Origin: Pelatocladus maniniholoensis HA4357-MV3
Lineage (GTDB): Bacteria; Cyanobacteriota; Cyanobacteriia; Cyanobacteriales; Nostocaceae
Reading direction: 5' to 3'
Length of the DNA stretch: 53,774 nt
Assembly (NCBI GenBank): GCA_019359115.1
Contig: JAHHHW010000099.1
Coordinates: 1-53,774 of the forward strand
Part shown: one piece after another, positions 10,320 through 18,304 of the stretch
Position numbering within the stretch: position 1 is the stretch's first letter
How the letters are laid out: each line of letters opens with the position of its first letter
Translations under genes and position numbers: made by a program
Notes under the pieces: model-generated
The model's database searches: none
Seen by the model: only the letters and a program-made list of their open reading frames with translations
What the model was told of the DNA's origin: nothing

Positions 10320-11792
10320 ATGTCTAACCTTGAACAGTTCCCCTTATTTCCTAACTTCCGACTTTTACAAAATTTAGTCGATGGTTCGCTTAACCAAAGC
10401 CAAAATTTGATTACCGCTATGCGGCGATGGAGATTGATCAACTGGTTTTATGGGGATGGAGAACAAAAACCTCACATAGAATCAGAGTCAAAAGACGAAT
10501 TAACATTTAATGAGTGGTGTCAAGAATTCTTTAAATTGCAGCCCCCTCATCAATCAAATCATCCTCAAGGTAAGTCACTAGAAAAGACTGAAGATATTTT
10601 AAAACCTCATAATTCCCAATGTCCTTGTTATAAAACCACAAAGGATTGGCTAGATTTTTATGGAATTTCTGTTGCTCAATGGCAACAAGATTTGCAAAAG
10701 CATAGTGCAATATCTAAACAAGTTTTCCAGCAGATATTAAAAGAACGTCTATTTGCTAAAACTCGTAGGACTCTACAAAATGATATTAATTTCCTTAAAG
10801 ATAGAGAGTGGATTCAATTTGAATATTCTTTATCTAAAAGACAAAATGAAATTTATCAAGTTAAGCAGTTACCTAGTTGGTTTGCAGAAGGATCTTCTCA
10901 ACCAACACAAGAAGAACCTAATTTTCTTGGTGGCTTAAATCCTACTGAATTAGCTGACTTAGCTCAGGCTTTAGATATGCTAACTTTTCTCGATCCTAAA
11001 TTAGCTCCAATTGCAGACCGAATTTCTCAGGAAGTTTCTGGAACCCGCCGAGTGTTTTTACATGTTGATTATGTTGTGCCTGAAGAAATTCAATTTGAAG
11101 CCGATAACCTTCAAGAAAAGTTACAAGAAAATTGGCGTTCAGATGAAATTAAGCCAATCTTATTTAATTATCACAGCGCTCGGTTAGGTAAAAAGGAGTG
11201 CCTTGTCTATCCTGTCTGTATTTACTATGTTCAACGTGCTAAGTATCTTTGTGCTTATGGCATTAATCCTGATGGAGATATCAACTGGTATAACTATCGT
11301 CTTGAGCGTATTAAATCTGAAATATTTTTAGAGTGGTCAGATGCTCGTATTCCTGAGTTTTTGTTGGAAAAATATCGCGTCAACAATCTTCCTCTACCCC
11401 AAGATGTTCAAGACGATATGAAAAAAGTTTGGGGTTTTGATTTTTATCAACCCTCTCGTTTGATGTTGCTTCGCTTCAACCGCGATTTTCACGATTCGCA
11501 CATTAAAGATACCTTTCGCCATGAAACATTCACTTTTGTAAAATCCCATCGGGAAAAGCTTTCGTTCATCCAAAAATATGCTAATAATTCAGAACAAGAA
11601 AAGCATCTCATAGAAATTTTGCAGCGTTTCCCAGAGGATGCTTACTATACAGCTATGTATCGCGTGAATGATAACAATGTGATTATGCGTTTGAGAGCTT
11701 GGGGTCCAAATGTAGAGATATTGTTACCTGGAGATTTACGCTCGCGCATGGCGAAAGACATTCAAGAAACTTGGAAATTTTACCAAAATTAA
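10320..11792 (+). CDS. TIGR03985-family CRISPR-associated WYL regulator
   Basis: I place the start at ATG 10320 (MSNLEQFPLFPNFRLLQ), giving 490 residues; a GTG 24 bases upstream is also open. Residues about 130-185 form an HTH-like segment (LFAKTRRTLQNDINFLKDREWI) typical of DeoR/WYL regulators. A long WYL-like ligand-binding part follows (about 225-420, with FLHVDYVVPEE and YVQRAKYLCAYGI). The C terminus (VIMRLRAWGPNVEILLPGDLR) is the WCX-like ending. It is divergent from the Cmr operon and shares its intergenic region, so it probably regulates it. WYL domains bind nucleic acid or nucleotides. The match is to a family known mainly in cyanobacterial type III loci. Confidence 0.8.
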   Translation: MSNLEQFPLFPNFRLLQNLVDGSLNQSQNLITAMRRWRLINWFYGDGEQKPHIESESKDELTFNEWCQEFFKLQPPHQSNHPQGKSLEKTEDILKPHNSQCPCYKTTKDWLDFYGISVAQWQQDLQKHSAISKQVFQQILKERLFAKTRRTLQNDINFLKDREWIQFEYSLSKRQNEIYQVKQLPSWFAEGSSQPTQEEPNFLGGLNPTELADLAQALDMLTFLDPKLAPIADRISQEVSGTRRVFLHVDYVVPEEIQFEADNLQEKLQENWRSDEIKPILFNYHSARLGKKECLVYPVCIYYVQRAKYLCAYGINPDGDINWYNYRLERIKSEIFLEWSDARIPEFLLEKYRVNNLPLPQDVQDDMKKVWGFDFYQPSRLMLLRFNRDFHDSHIKDTFRHETFTFVKSHREKLSFIQKYANNSEQEKHLIEILQRFPEDAYYTAMYRVNDNNVIMRLRAWGPNVEILLPGDLRSRMAKDIQETWKFYQN

Positions 11793-11932
11793 ATTAATTT
11801 CAGGTTGGGTTGAATGAAAGTTAAATCTATTCTCTTCCCCATGATTAGGTTGGATTTTGTTTCCTCAACTTAACCAGCATCATTCTAGTTGAATGATAGT
11901 TAAAGCCTACATAAATACATACCGAAAAAATC

Positions 11933-12526
11933 ATGAGTTCAAACGCCTTAGAAAAACCCAAATTAACCTCCCGCTTTGAGTTAGCCTTAGTCTATGCAAC
12001 TCGACTCCATGCTAACCAAGTCAGAAAAGGTAGTGATATTCCCTACATTAGTCACCTGTTGAGTGTGGCAGCATTAGTGTTAGAAGATGGTGGTAGTGAA
12101 GATGAAGCGATCGCAGCTCTACTCCATGATGCAATAGAAGACCAAGGTGGGGCAAAAACTCGTGAAGAAATTCGTCAACAATTTGGGGAAAAAGTAGTCA
12201 GTATTGTTGATGGGTGCACTGAATCAGAAGTTATCCCCAAACCTCCTTGGAAAGAACGTAAACAAGAATATATAGAACGAATGCGTCATGCTTGTCCTGA
12301 AGTGCGACGAGTTTCCCAAGCTGATAAATTACACAATGCCCGTTCAATTTTAACGGATTGGTATCAAGACGGAGAAACTGTTTGGAATAAATTCAAAGGA
12401 GGTAAAGAAGGAACACTCTGGTACTATCGCAGTTTGTTAGCAGTGTATACTGAAGCGGGGTCAAGTTTTCTGAGTAAGGAATTAGGGAGAATTATTGCAC
12501 AGTTGGAGCAAGATAAACGCGAGTAA
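11933..12526 (+). CDS. HD-domain hydrolase, RelA/SpoT-HD (MESH1)-like
   Basis: A 197-residue protein with an HD fold: YATRLHANQVRKGSDIPYIS at 21-40, ALLHDAIED at 62-70 (His65-Asp66) and SQADKLHNARSIL at 128-140 (Asp131). These resemble the hydrolase half of RelA/SpoT and the stand-alone MESH1 enzymes, which remove pyrophosphate from (p)ppGpp or related nucleotides. No synthetase domain is present. It follows the WYL regulator by 140 bases on the same strand. A link to the type III response is possible, but such genes are also common alone in cyanobacteria. Confidence 0.75.
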   Translation: MSSNALEKPKLTSRFELALVYATRLHANQVRKGSDIPYISHLLSVAALVLEDGGSEDEAIAALLHDAIEDQGGAKTREEIRQQFGEKVVSIVDGCTESEVIPKPPWKERKQEYIERMRHACPEVRRVSQADKLHNARSILTDWYQDGETVWNKFKGGKEGTLWYYRSLLAVYTEAGSSFLSKELGRIIAQLEQDKRE

Positions 12527-12614
12527 TTGCCTTGACGCAATGCATTGTGGGAGGTGATGCGTGATGTGTACCTGGGCGACAGTCCAAACTGGGGCTTGCT
12601 TCTAGAGTCATCAT

Positions 12615-12713
12615 ATCATGTCCGATTGAACACTTACGATAAAATTGACGCTGAGATGTTCAAATCTAAGGATTCTAGAAATTTTATATCGTAACTAATT
12701 ACCCGGACATAAT
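12615..12713. mobile_element. MITE-like element with imperfect 25-bp inverted ends
   Basis: Both ends carry ATGTCCG followed after nine bases by TTACGATA, read inward: the left end from 12618, the right end from 12710 on the other strand. The interior has no coding capacity. This fits a non-autonomous derivative of a DDE insertion sequence. It fills the space between the HD gene and dnaB. Confidence 0.5.
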
Positions 12714-12769
12714 ATCAAAACCCAGTTTCCAGCGGATAGTTTCGACGACAGTTTGAGGAATCGATTCTT

Positions 12770-14122
12770 TCAAGATTCCAAATTCCTGATAATTCCATAG
12801 AACTTGTCAAACAACACCGCTGCTGTACCCGTCTCACCGTGCCGCGCCTTAGCGACGATTAGTTCTAGAATTCCCCGGTCAGCAGTATCCGAGTAATAAT
12901 ACTCATCTCGATAAGCGAGTATTATGTTGTCTGCTACCATTTCTAAGATTCCCGACTGACTGAGGTCACTCATCATCGGGCGCTTACTTTGTCTGCTCTC
13001 AACTGCCCTAGAAATTTGAGACAGTGCCAGCACAGGTACATCTAATTCCCCTGCCATTTTGTAAAGTCCTCTCGCCACATCTCCTAGTTCATAGCTACGG
13101 TTGCCTCCAGAATCCTCTGCCATCATTTGCAGGTAATCAACTACAACCAGTCCCAACTTTCCCTCTCTTGCCTTAATCTGACGGCATTCAGAAGCAATTC
13201 CAGAAACAGTAATGCCCCTTGAGTCATTTATGTACAAAGGCAGTTCTGAGGCAATACCAACAATTTTGGCGATACTATTAAATTCTGAGTCTGTTAGGGG
13301 CGCAAGTCCAGCTCGATGGCGACGGATGCGATCGCTCAACAGTGGCAGTAAACCTAAATGTTTGTAGTTATTGGTGACGCTAATTAAACTCCACAGCCGA
13401 TACTCAAGCTGCTTTTTCGTCATTTCCAGTGAGAACATGACTACAGGCAGATTGTGGAGCAGTATCATCTGGAGAGCTAAAAAGCTGGCAATAAAAGACT
13501 TCCCCATTGAAGGCCTGCCTGCGACTATGGTGAATGTGCCGCCTTCAAATCCCACTATCAATTTGTCTAAGTCATGCAGTCCTGTTGGGTAAATGGGGCT
13601 GCATGACTCTAATTCTGAGTAAGCAGCAGCAGTAATTGTGCTGTTATGCTCGGTGTTCGTACAAAATCTTTCATTAGAAATTTGAAAAATTTTCTGTTCT
13701 GACTGGTCAAGTATAATCGGCAACTCAGTTTCTGTGTCATAGCCCAGCTGCACAATTTCTAACCCGGCTTTAATCAACTGCCGCCGCAAATACTTGTCCA
13801 TTATCAACGCTGCTAAAGCGTCGATGTTGATTGCTGATACCGTGCGGTCTACAAGGGAGGCAAGTTTATTTCTGCCGCCAATGCGTGTAAGTAAATCGTA
13901 GTCAGCAAGCCAACTTGTGATAGAGAGTAAATCCGTGGGTTTGCCTTGCTGATAAAGGCATAGCGCTGCAGTATAAATATCTTTGTGAGGGTTGATATAA
14001 AAAGCATCTGGAACCAAATAATCGCTTATTCTACCCATTGCTTCTGGGTCAAGCATTATTCCGCCTAAAATCGCTTCCTCTACTTCGATGTTTTGGGGTG
14101 GTAGTCGGTCAAGGCTAATCAC
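12770..14122 (-). CDS. dnaB: Replicative DNA helicase DnaB
   Basis: A 450-residue protein with complete DnaB architecture. The N-terminal domain begins PPQNIEVEEAILGGIMLDPE; a linker is followed by the RecA-like motor, with Walker A GRPSMGKS at 202-209, VVVDYLQMM (Walker B) and LSQISRAVESR (H3/arginine finger region). The start is GTG at 14122 with a strong GGAGGTG five bases upstream, and it overlaps the preceding gene's stop (ATGTGA). This coupling to a winged-helix replication gene points to a plasmid-specific or phage-derived helicase rather than the host copy. Confidence 0.92.
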   Translation of the reverse strand: MISLDRLPPQNIEVEEAILGGIMLDPEAMGRISDYLVPDAFYINPHKDIYTAALCLYQQGKPTDLLSITSWLADYDLLTRIGGRNKLASLVDRTVSAINIDALAALIMDKYLRRQLIKAGLEIVQLGYDTETELPIILDQSEQKIFQISNERFCTNTEHNSTITAAAYSELESCSPIYPTGLHDLDKLIVGFEGGTFTIVAGRPSMGKSFIASFLALQMILLHNLPVVMFSLEMTKKQLEYRLWSLISVTNNYKHLGLLPLLSDRIRRHRAGLAPLTDSEFNSIAKIVGIASELPLYINDSRGITVSGIASECRQIKAREGKLGLVVVDYLQMMAEDSGGNRSYELGDVARGLYKMAGELDVPVLALSQISRAVESRQSKRPMMSDLSQSGILEMVADNIILAYRDEYYYSDTADRGILELIVAKARHGETGTAAVLFDKFYGIIRNLES

Positions 14123-14610
14123 ATCGCACCTCCATTATTCTCATGATTTTGGCTTTGCGACTCTTCCCAAGCCCTCTGAGCCTGTCGCTGCTGTTCTTCA
14201 AGTTCTCGGCGAAATTCGTCTAGAGCATTCCTTGGTGCAACCTGAGTTTTGGTTTTTTCGGCTTGTGCTTGTTTTGAAGCTAGGTACTTTTCGTAATAAA
14301 TCTCCCAACGGTTTTGTCCGGCTTTGTTTTTATGTGCCAACCACGCCTCAATGTCATTTACTTCTTGGCTAAGGTTCTTTGTCTTTTCCTGACAAAAATT
14401 CAAAAAATTCGCTCGCTCCTCTTCTGAGAGAGTCTTTATAAAGTCTGAATAAGTCTTAGAATCTGAGGATTGGCTCTGGGAGAAGCTTTCAGGACTCACT
14501 TGTTGCGTAGCGATCGCGCTTGTTGCGTCATGATCACGCTTGTTGCGTAGCGATCGCGCTTGTTGCGTAGCGATCGCGCTTGTTGCGATGAGACAACACT
14601 GTTGTCTCAT
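14119..14610 (-). CDS. C-terminal half of an O-like replication protein, separate frame
   Basis: 163 codons from ATG 14610. The first ~37 residues are encoded by the 20-bp repeats and read ATSAIATQQ-type sequence. The rest is helical and charged (TLSEEERANFLNFCQEKTKN around 65-84; a coiled Glu/Gln/Arg-rich end). The frame is offset by one base from the winged-helix gene upstream (14534-14920) and overlaps it by 77 bases. One 20-bp repeat more, or two fewer, would place the two in one frame. A GGAGG lies about 14 bases before the ATG, so independent or coupled translation is also possible. By position next to DnaB it may be the helicase-recruiting half. Confidence 0.55.
   Translation of the reverse strand: MRQQCCLIATSAIATQQARSLRNKRDHDATSAIATQQVSPESFSQSQSSDSKTYSDFIKTLSEEERANFLNFCQEKTKNLSQEVNDIEAWLAHKNKAGQNRWEIYYEKYLASKQAQAEKTKTQVAPRNALDEFRRELEEQQRQAQRAWEESQSQNHENNGGAM
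14499..14587. repeat. Four 20-bp tandem repeats with HIP1 cores (iteron-like)
   Basis: Units CTTGTTGCGTAGCGATCGCG occupy 14499-14518, 14519-14538 (diverged, TCATGATCACG), 14539-14558 and 14559-14578, plus a partial unit to 14587. The period is about two helical turns. The repeats lie inside the coding region joining the winged-helix and C-terminal frames. Because 20 is not a multiple of three, copy-number change alters the reading frame. They may be origin iterons, as in phage lambda O, or a HIP1-based tandem repeat expansion. Confidence 0.85.
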
Positions 14611-14920
14611 CGCAACAATGGACGCCTCCAGCTAAAATTTTTACCTTAACTTTAAGTAGTTCTAAGTCAACGAATCCCTTTTCATCTAATACTTTGAGAG
14701 CACGGCTAACAGTCGAGCGATGTACTTCTTTATTCTCAGTAGATAGTTGTCTGGCTATCCCAGAAACAGACAGTTCAACTCCATCGCCGTAAGGATCAAG
14801 CGTGCGAATGTAGTACAGTACATCCTTCTGTGCTGGTGTTAATTCTCGGCAGGCTTGTAGCCATTCTTCATGTTGAAGAGGGTAAAACTTCCCTTGAATT
14901 CTTGAATGATTCTGAGTCAT
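14534..14920 (-). CDS. Winged-helix DNA-binding replication protein (O-like), N-terminal part
   Basis: 128 residues from ATG 14920. Residues about 25-85 form a winged helix: LTPAQKDVLYYIRTLDPYGD, LSVSGIARQLS, then the recognition region HRSTVSRALKVLDEKGFVDL. The end (RNKRDRYATSAIATQQA) is encoded by the 20-bp repeats, and the stop codon TGA lies in the diverged repeat unit at 14519-14538. The standard unit sequence would not give a stop there. The layout of a DNA-binding domain, then repeats, then a C-terminal domain and a DnaB gene resembles lambda O and P22 gene 18. Alternatively it is a plasmid regulator. Confidence 0.7.
   Translation of the reverse strand: MTQNHSRIQGKFYPLQHEEWLQACRELTPAQKDVLYYIRTLDPYGDGVELSVSGIARQLSTENKEVHRSTVSRALKVLDEKGFVDLELLKVKVKILAGGVHCCDETTVLSHRNKRDRYATSAIATQQA
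14581..14617. repeat. Perfect 17-bp inverted repeat adjoining the 20-bp repeats
   Basis: Arms TGTTGCGATGAGACAAC (14581-14597) and its reverse complement (14601-14617) are separated by ACT. The outer end shares TGTTGCG with the tandem units. It lies within the winged-helix coding sequence and could form a cruciform or hairpin at the presumed origin. Confidence 0.85.
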
Positions 14921-15251
14921 AATCTTGTTAGTAACGACAATTTTCAGCCCCTGTCCTGCCAGACAGGGAACTACTTTTTTTGCTTATTAGCTTGCAGGTG
15001 TTCTTTGATGGCTGCCAAAACTTACTTAACTTGTGTCCTCAAAAAGGTTGCAACTTAAGCCGATTGGATGTGGATTTCTGCCTTACTTTCTTAAAGCAGA
15101 TGTTAAATTTTCCAGTAAGTGTTTGGCTTAGACTGGAAAGAACAAATCCCTTGGTAATATAGAACAATCCATGTCTTCAAAAATCCTAACAAAGTTCCTT
15201 ATAAATATCGCATACTATAACAACTAACTAATCCTATAATTTAGCTTGGCA
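14921..15251. other. Intergenic region between divergent winged-helix and Cro/CI-like genes
   Basis: 331 bases with no supported gene. It is A+T-rich towards 15200-15250, next to the regulator start, and should hold the divergent promoters. An operator for the HTH protein at 15252 would be expected here, but I see no clear palindrome. Confidence 0.4.
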
Positions 15252-15626
15252 ATGCAAAATTTTGTAACAGAGGAAACTCCTCTTTACCAGCAACTGTTTG
15301 ACGAGATGTTTGACAGATACAACCTTTCGGCGAAGGTTGTAGCCAAGCAAGCTGGAGTTTCAGAGGTGCTAATTTCTAGGTTTCGTAAAGGAAAAGCCGA
15401 CTTGGGAACTGGAAAGTTTCTAGCATTGCTAGGGGCTGTTCCAATAGAAGCGCGGGAATGGTATTTGTCTCAGTTGCTAGGAGCAAAGCCAGGGGTGAGC
15501 CTGCGAAAGGTTATATCTGCTGCTTCTCCTGTAGAAAGGGTAGAAATCCTCAACTTAATTGCCCATTCTTTCTTAGAAGACCGTAAAACTACTGAGTCAA
15601 ATGAATTGATGCCATCAGCAGTATAA
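15252..15626 (+). CDS. Small XRE/Cro-CI-like HTH protein
   Basis: ATG 15252 (MQNFVTEETPLYQQLFDEMF) gives 124 residues; a TTG 6 bases upstream is also open. Residues about 25-60 contain a helix-turn-helix (LSAKVVAKQAGVSEVLISRF), with the glycine/valine turn and SRF recognition helix usual for the XRE class. The remainder is helical. It is divergent from the O-like/DnaB module and could regulate it, as phage Cro/CI or plasmid copy-control repressors do. Confidence 0.65.
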   Translation: MQNFVTEETPLYQQLFDEMFDRYNLSAKVVAKQAGVSEVLISRFRKGKADLGTGKFLALLGAVPIEAREWYLSQLLGAKPGVSLRKVISAASPVERVEILNLIAHSFLEDRKTTESNELMPSAV

Positions 15627-16632
15627 TTGTGAACAGCCTCATTTGAGGAATAAAAATAAGGAATTTTGCTGGCTTGGAAGCTATTGTTCACAAACATCGA
15701 AGACTGGAAAGAAGTATAGCAAGAACTCTGTCCACATCCACCTCTAAAGTATATGTTTGGACAATCTCTGTGTCGGTAAGTCTGAAATGCTTGGATAGTA
15801 GGGATGTTGTGTAGCAATGGTCAAGTCCTTCTAGGTGAAATTCATTAGCAACTAATCATCACTATTAACTTGGAGTCGGCTTGGTAATTGCTGTATTCCT
15901 GGTGGCTTTATGAAAATTTGCAAGATGCCCAGTTGAAAGTATGGTTTGGGTCTATTCTAGAGTTAAGTGAGCCTCCTATGACCTAATTTACTGTACCGTA
16001 CTCTACCTACAAAAACCGCCATATGAAGTCTACGGATAGGCGACGTGAGCTTTTTTGTTTATAAAAATAATTACTACTAGCTGGTTGGGGTAAGGGTATT
16101 GCATAGCCCTTTTTCCTCAAAATCCTCTTTGTTATGGTTGTTAAATATTTGAATATTTATACTGCTGATGTCAAGGGCTTTCTTAATATCGCGTAGATTT
16201 GTTTGGCTGATTTTTTATTTTGTAATGGTGGTATTTTGTACTTCTACTCAGTCAATTTTGCGTATTACAAATGCGGCTTATATTCGCAATTTGGGATAGA
16301 GTAAAAAATATAGTATAGAAGTATTGGTATAAGTAATTACGATTTGGTATAAGGGTTTAATTACATCAAAATGCATATTGTTTTATATCAAATGATGGTT
16401 TCTCGGTTGAGAAACGAGGTGTCAAACTGAAAAATAAGCAGCAGATATTATAGTGAGATACTGATTTTAAACCAGGGACATCGTTAAAGCATTTATTTAA
16501 TCTGGGAAACATGTGGGTTCTTACATTGGGCGCATTGGGATCAGATATCGACTTTATTTTGTGCCGCAAACGTAAAACAACAAGTTTAATATCTATCCCA
16601 AATATCTCGAAACTATACCAGAGTAAACAGCT
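15627..16632. other. 1-kb gene-free region with TTGGTATAAG direct repeats
   Basis: No convincing gene is present; open frames on either strand here are short or lack coding character. Two direct repeats TTGGTATAAG at 16324-16333 and 16344-16353 are spaced by exactly 20 bases and are A+T-rich. They lie about 280 bases upstream of the ParA-like operon and could be a regulatory or partition site. Confidence 0.4.
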
Positions 16633-17526
16633 ATGAATATCGATTCTCAAAACAATGATTCGCTATCCACAAAACGCACACAATACAAACGCTCAACTCA
16701 TAATGATGTCGATTCCTTGGACAGTACAACTGAAGGTTTAGCAGAAGTCCTCTCACCACATCTTCAGATACCAAAAAATGAGACTCAGCAAACAGGATGG
16801 GTAGTAATTATTACTGGGGATAAAGGAGGGGTCGGCAAATCTACATTTGCTAGGGGATTGCTTCAGCTTTATATCAACAAAAAGCTGAAGTATTTGGCTT
16901 ACGACTCGGATCATCGTAATGCCCAATTATACAGACACTACAACTCGGTGGAACCTGGAGTAAAGCAGCTGGATATTTTTACAAGAGGTGGCGCCGACGA
17001 CCTGCTGATAGACTTAGATAGCGAAAAACCTCCACTGGCATTGGTTGACTTACCAGCCCAATCTGGCGCATTTTTTGAGGAGTTCGAGAAAGACTTGGGT
17101 GTTTTTGATGCAGTTAAAGAGTTGGGCTACAGAGTCACTATGGTAAGTGTGCTGTCCAGGGTGAAAGACTCAGTAAATATTTTACGTGTCTTGCATGAGT
17201 ACTGTGGCGATCGCGTAGATTATGTAGTGGTCAAGAATCTATTCCACGGCGAAGCTGATAAGTTTGAACGCTACGATAACTCGGAGACTCGTACCAAACT
17301 GTTGAAAGCTGGGGTCATTGAAATTCTAATGCCCGACTTATTTTTCAAACCTTATGACTATATCGATGAGAAGAACTTACCTTTTAGTGCAGTTTTAGAG
17401 AGTAAAGAAGCTAACATTGTCATCAAATCTCGTGTTTCAGCTTGGCTTAAGGAATTTGAACAAAATGTGTTAATTGCAGGCAGGTTATTAGGACTAGAAA
17501 ATGCAGCAGCAAGTCAAGCAGCTTAA
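16633..17526 (+). CDS. ParA/MipZ-like P-loop ATPase
   Basis: A 297-residue protein. A disordered N-terminal ~50 residues (Asn/Ser/Thr-rich) precedes VVIITGDKGGVGKSTFARGL, a deviant Walker A (KGGVGKS) of the ParA/MinD class. ALVDLPAQSG around 136-145 is the A'/Walker-B-like element. It is the first of a three-gene run with a paralogue (26-base overlap) and a membrane protein. Such ATPases position plasmids, conjugation machinery or surface systems. This is not a type Ib ParA partnered by ParB; that pair lies at 37029-38571. Confidence 0.75.
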   Translation: MNIDSQNNDSLSTKRTQYKRSTHNDVDSLDSTTEGLAEVLSPHLQIPKNETQQTGWVVIITGDKGGVGKSTFARGLLQLYINKKLKYLAYDSDHRNAQLYRHYNSVEPGVKQLDIFTRGGADDLLIDLDSEKPPLALVDLPAQSGAFFEEFEKDLGVFDAVKELGYRVTMVSVLSRVKDSVNILRVLHEYCGDRVDYVVVKNLFHGEADKFERYDNSETRTKLLKAGVIEILMPDLFFKPYDYIDEKNLPFSAVLESKEANIVIKSRVSAWLKEFEQNVLIAGRLLGLENAAASQAA

Positions 17527-18301
17527 CCAAAATGTTCCTACGATTTTCCCTATTAAGCGACTGGTGATGACAGCTGGCGATGCTAGGATAGGCAAATCTA
17601 CAACAGCACGGTTGTTAATAGAGCTTTATCTAGAGTCCAAGCTAAACTTGCGGGCTTATTACACTGGTAATCGTAATAAGTTATATGCCTACGAGTTGCT
17701 ATTACCTATTAGTAAATTGTCATTAACGCAGGGTGGTGCTGATCAATTATTGATTGACCTACAGCAATACTCTCAATTTCAGGTAGCTATCACTGATATG
17801 CCTGGGCAAAGTTTTGAGCAGTTTAAAAATTTTGCAGAAGAAGTACTGCTGTGGGATGCAATTGCTAGTTTAGGTTATCGCATTACCTTTGTACACCCAG
17901 TTTCTTACCGACGTGATTGCATTGAGTATCTGCAAGAGCTTATTAACTACTGTGGCGATAAGGCAGATTATGTAGTGACCAAAAATCTCTACTTTGGTGA
18001 TGAGTTTCCCTACTACGATGGTTCTGATATTCAAAAATACATTCAAGATGCTGGTGGTGGAGAGTTGTGTTTAGGAGCCTTATGGAAGGGTACTTATGAA
18101 TTAGTAGAATCTCTAAATATGTCCTATAGCGAAGCTGTGCAAAACTCAGAAATAGATTTGTTAAATCGCTCCAGAATATTTAATTGGATGGCAGAATTTC
18201 AGCAGCAAATTAAAAATAATGAACGTCTTTTTAATTTGTTAGGTTTATCTTTCCCCTCTTCCTTTTGTTCTAACGAACAGCAGTTAGACATTGATTTTTA
18301 A
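17501..18301 (+). CDS. Second ParA-like ATPase, paralogue with altered Walker A
   Basis: A 266-residue protein clearly related to the preceding gene: same order of TRGGADDLLIDL/TQGGADQLLIDL, LHEYCGDRVDYVVVKNL/LINYCGDKADYVVTKNL and a similar C-terminal region. Its P-loop is GDARIGKST, so the second Lys of the ParA-type KGGxGKS signature is lost while the core GKST remains. It may bind ATP without the signature-lysine-dependent dimer behaviour. Overlapping start and stop suggest coupled translation and a heteromeric pair. Confidence 0.7.
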   Translation: MQQQVKQLNQNVPTIFPIKRLVMTAGDARIGKSTTARLLIELYLESKLNLRAYYTGNRNKLYAYELLLPISKLSLTQGGADQLLIDLQQYSQFQVAITDMPGQSFEQFKNFAEEVLLWDAIASLGYRITFVHPVSYRRDCIEYLQELINYCGDKADYVVTKNLYFGDEFPYYDGSDIQKYIQDAGGGELCLGALWKGTYELVESLNMSYSEAVQNSEIDLLNRSRIFNWMAEFQQQIKNNERLFNLLGLSFPSSFCSNEQQLDIDF

Positions 18302-18304
18302 ATT

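Noticed and set aside
15470-15817. Minus-strand frame of 115 codons
   Set aside because: Antisense to the well-supported HTH gene with no family resemblance.
16366-16650. Minus-strand frame of 94 codons upstream of the ParA-like gene
   Set aside because: No recognisable start context or family; overlaps the start of a real gene on the other strand.
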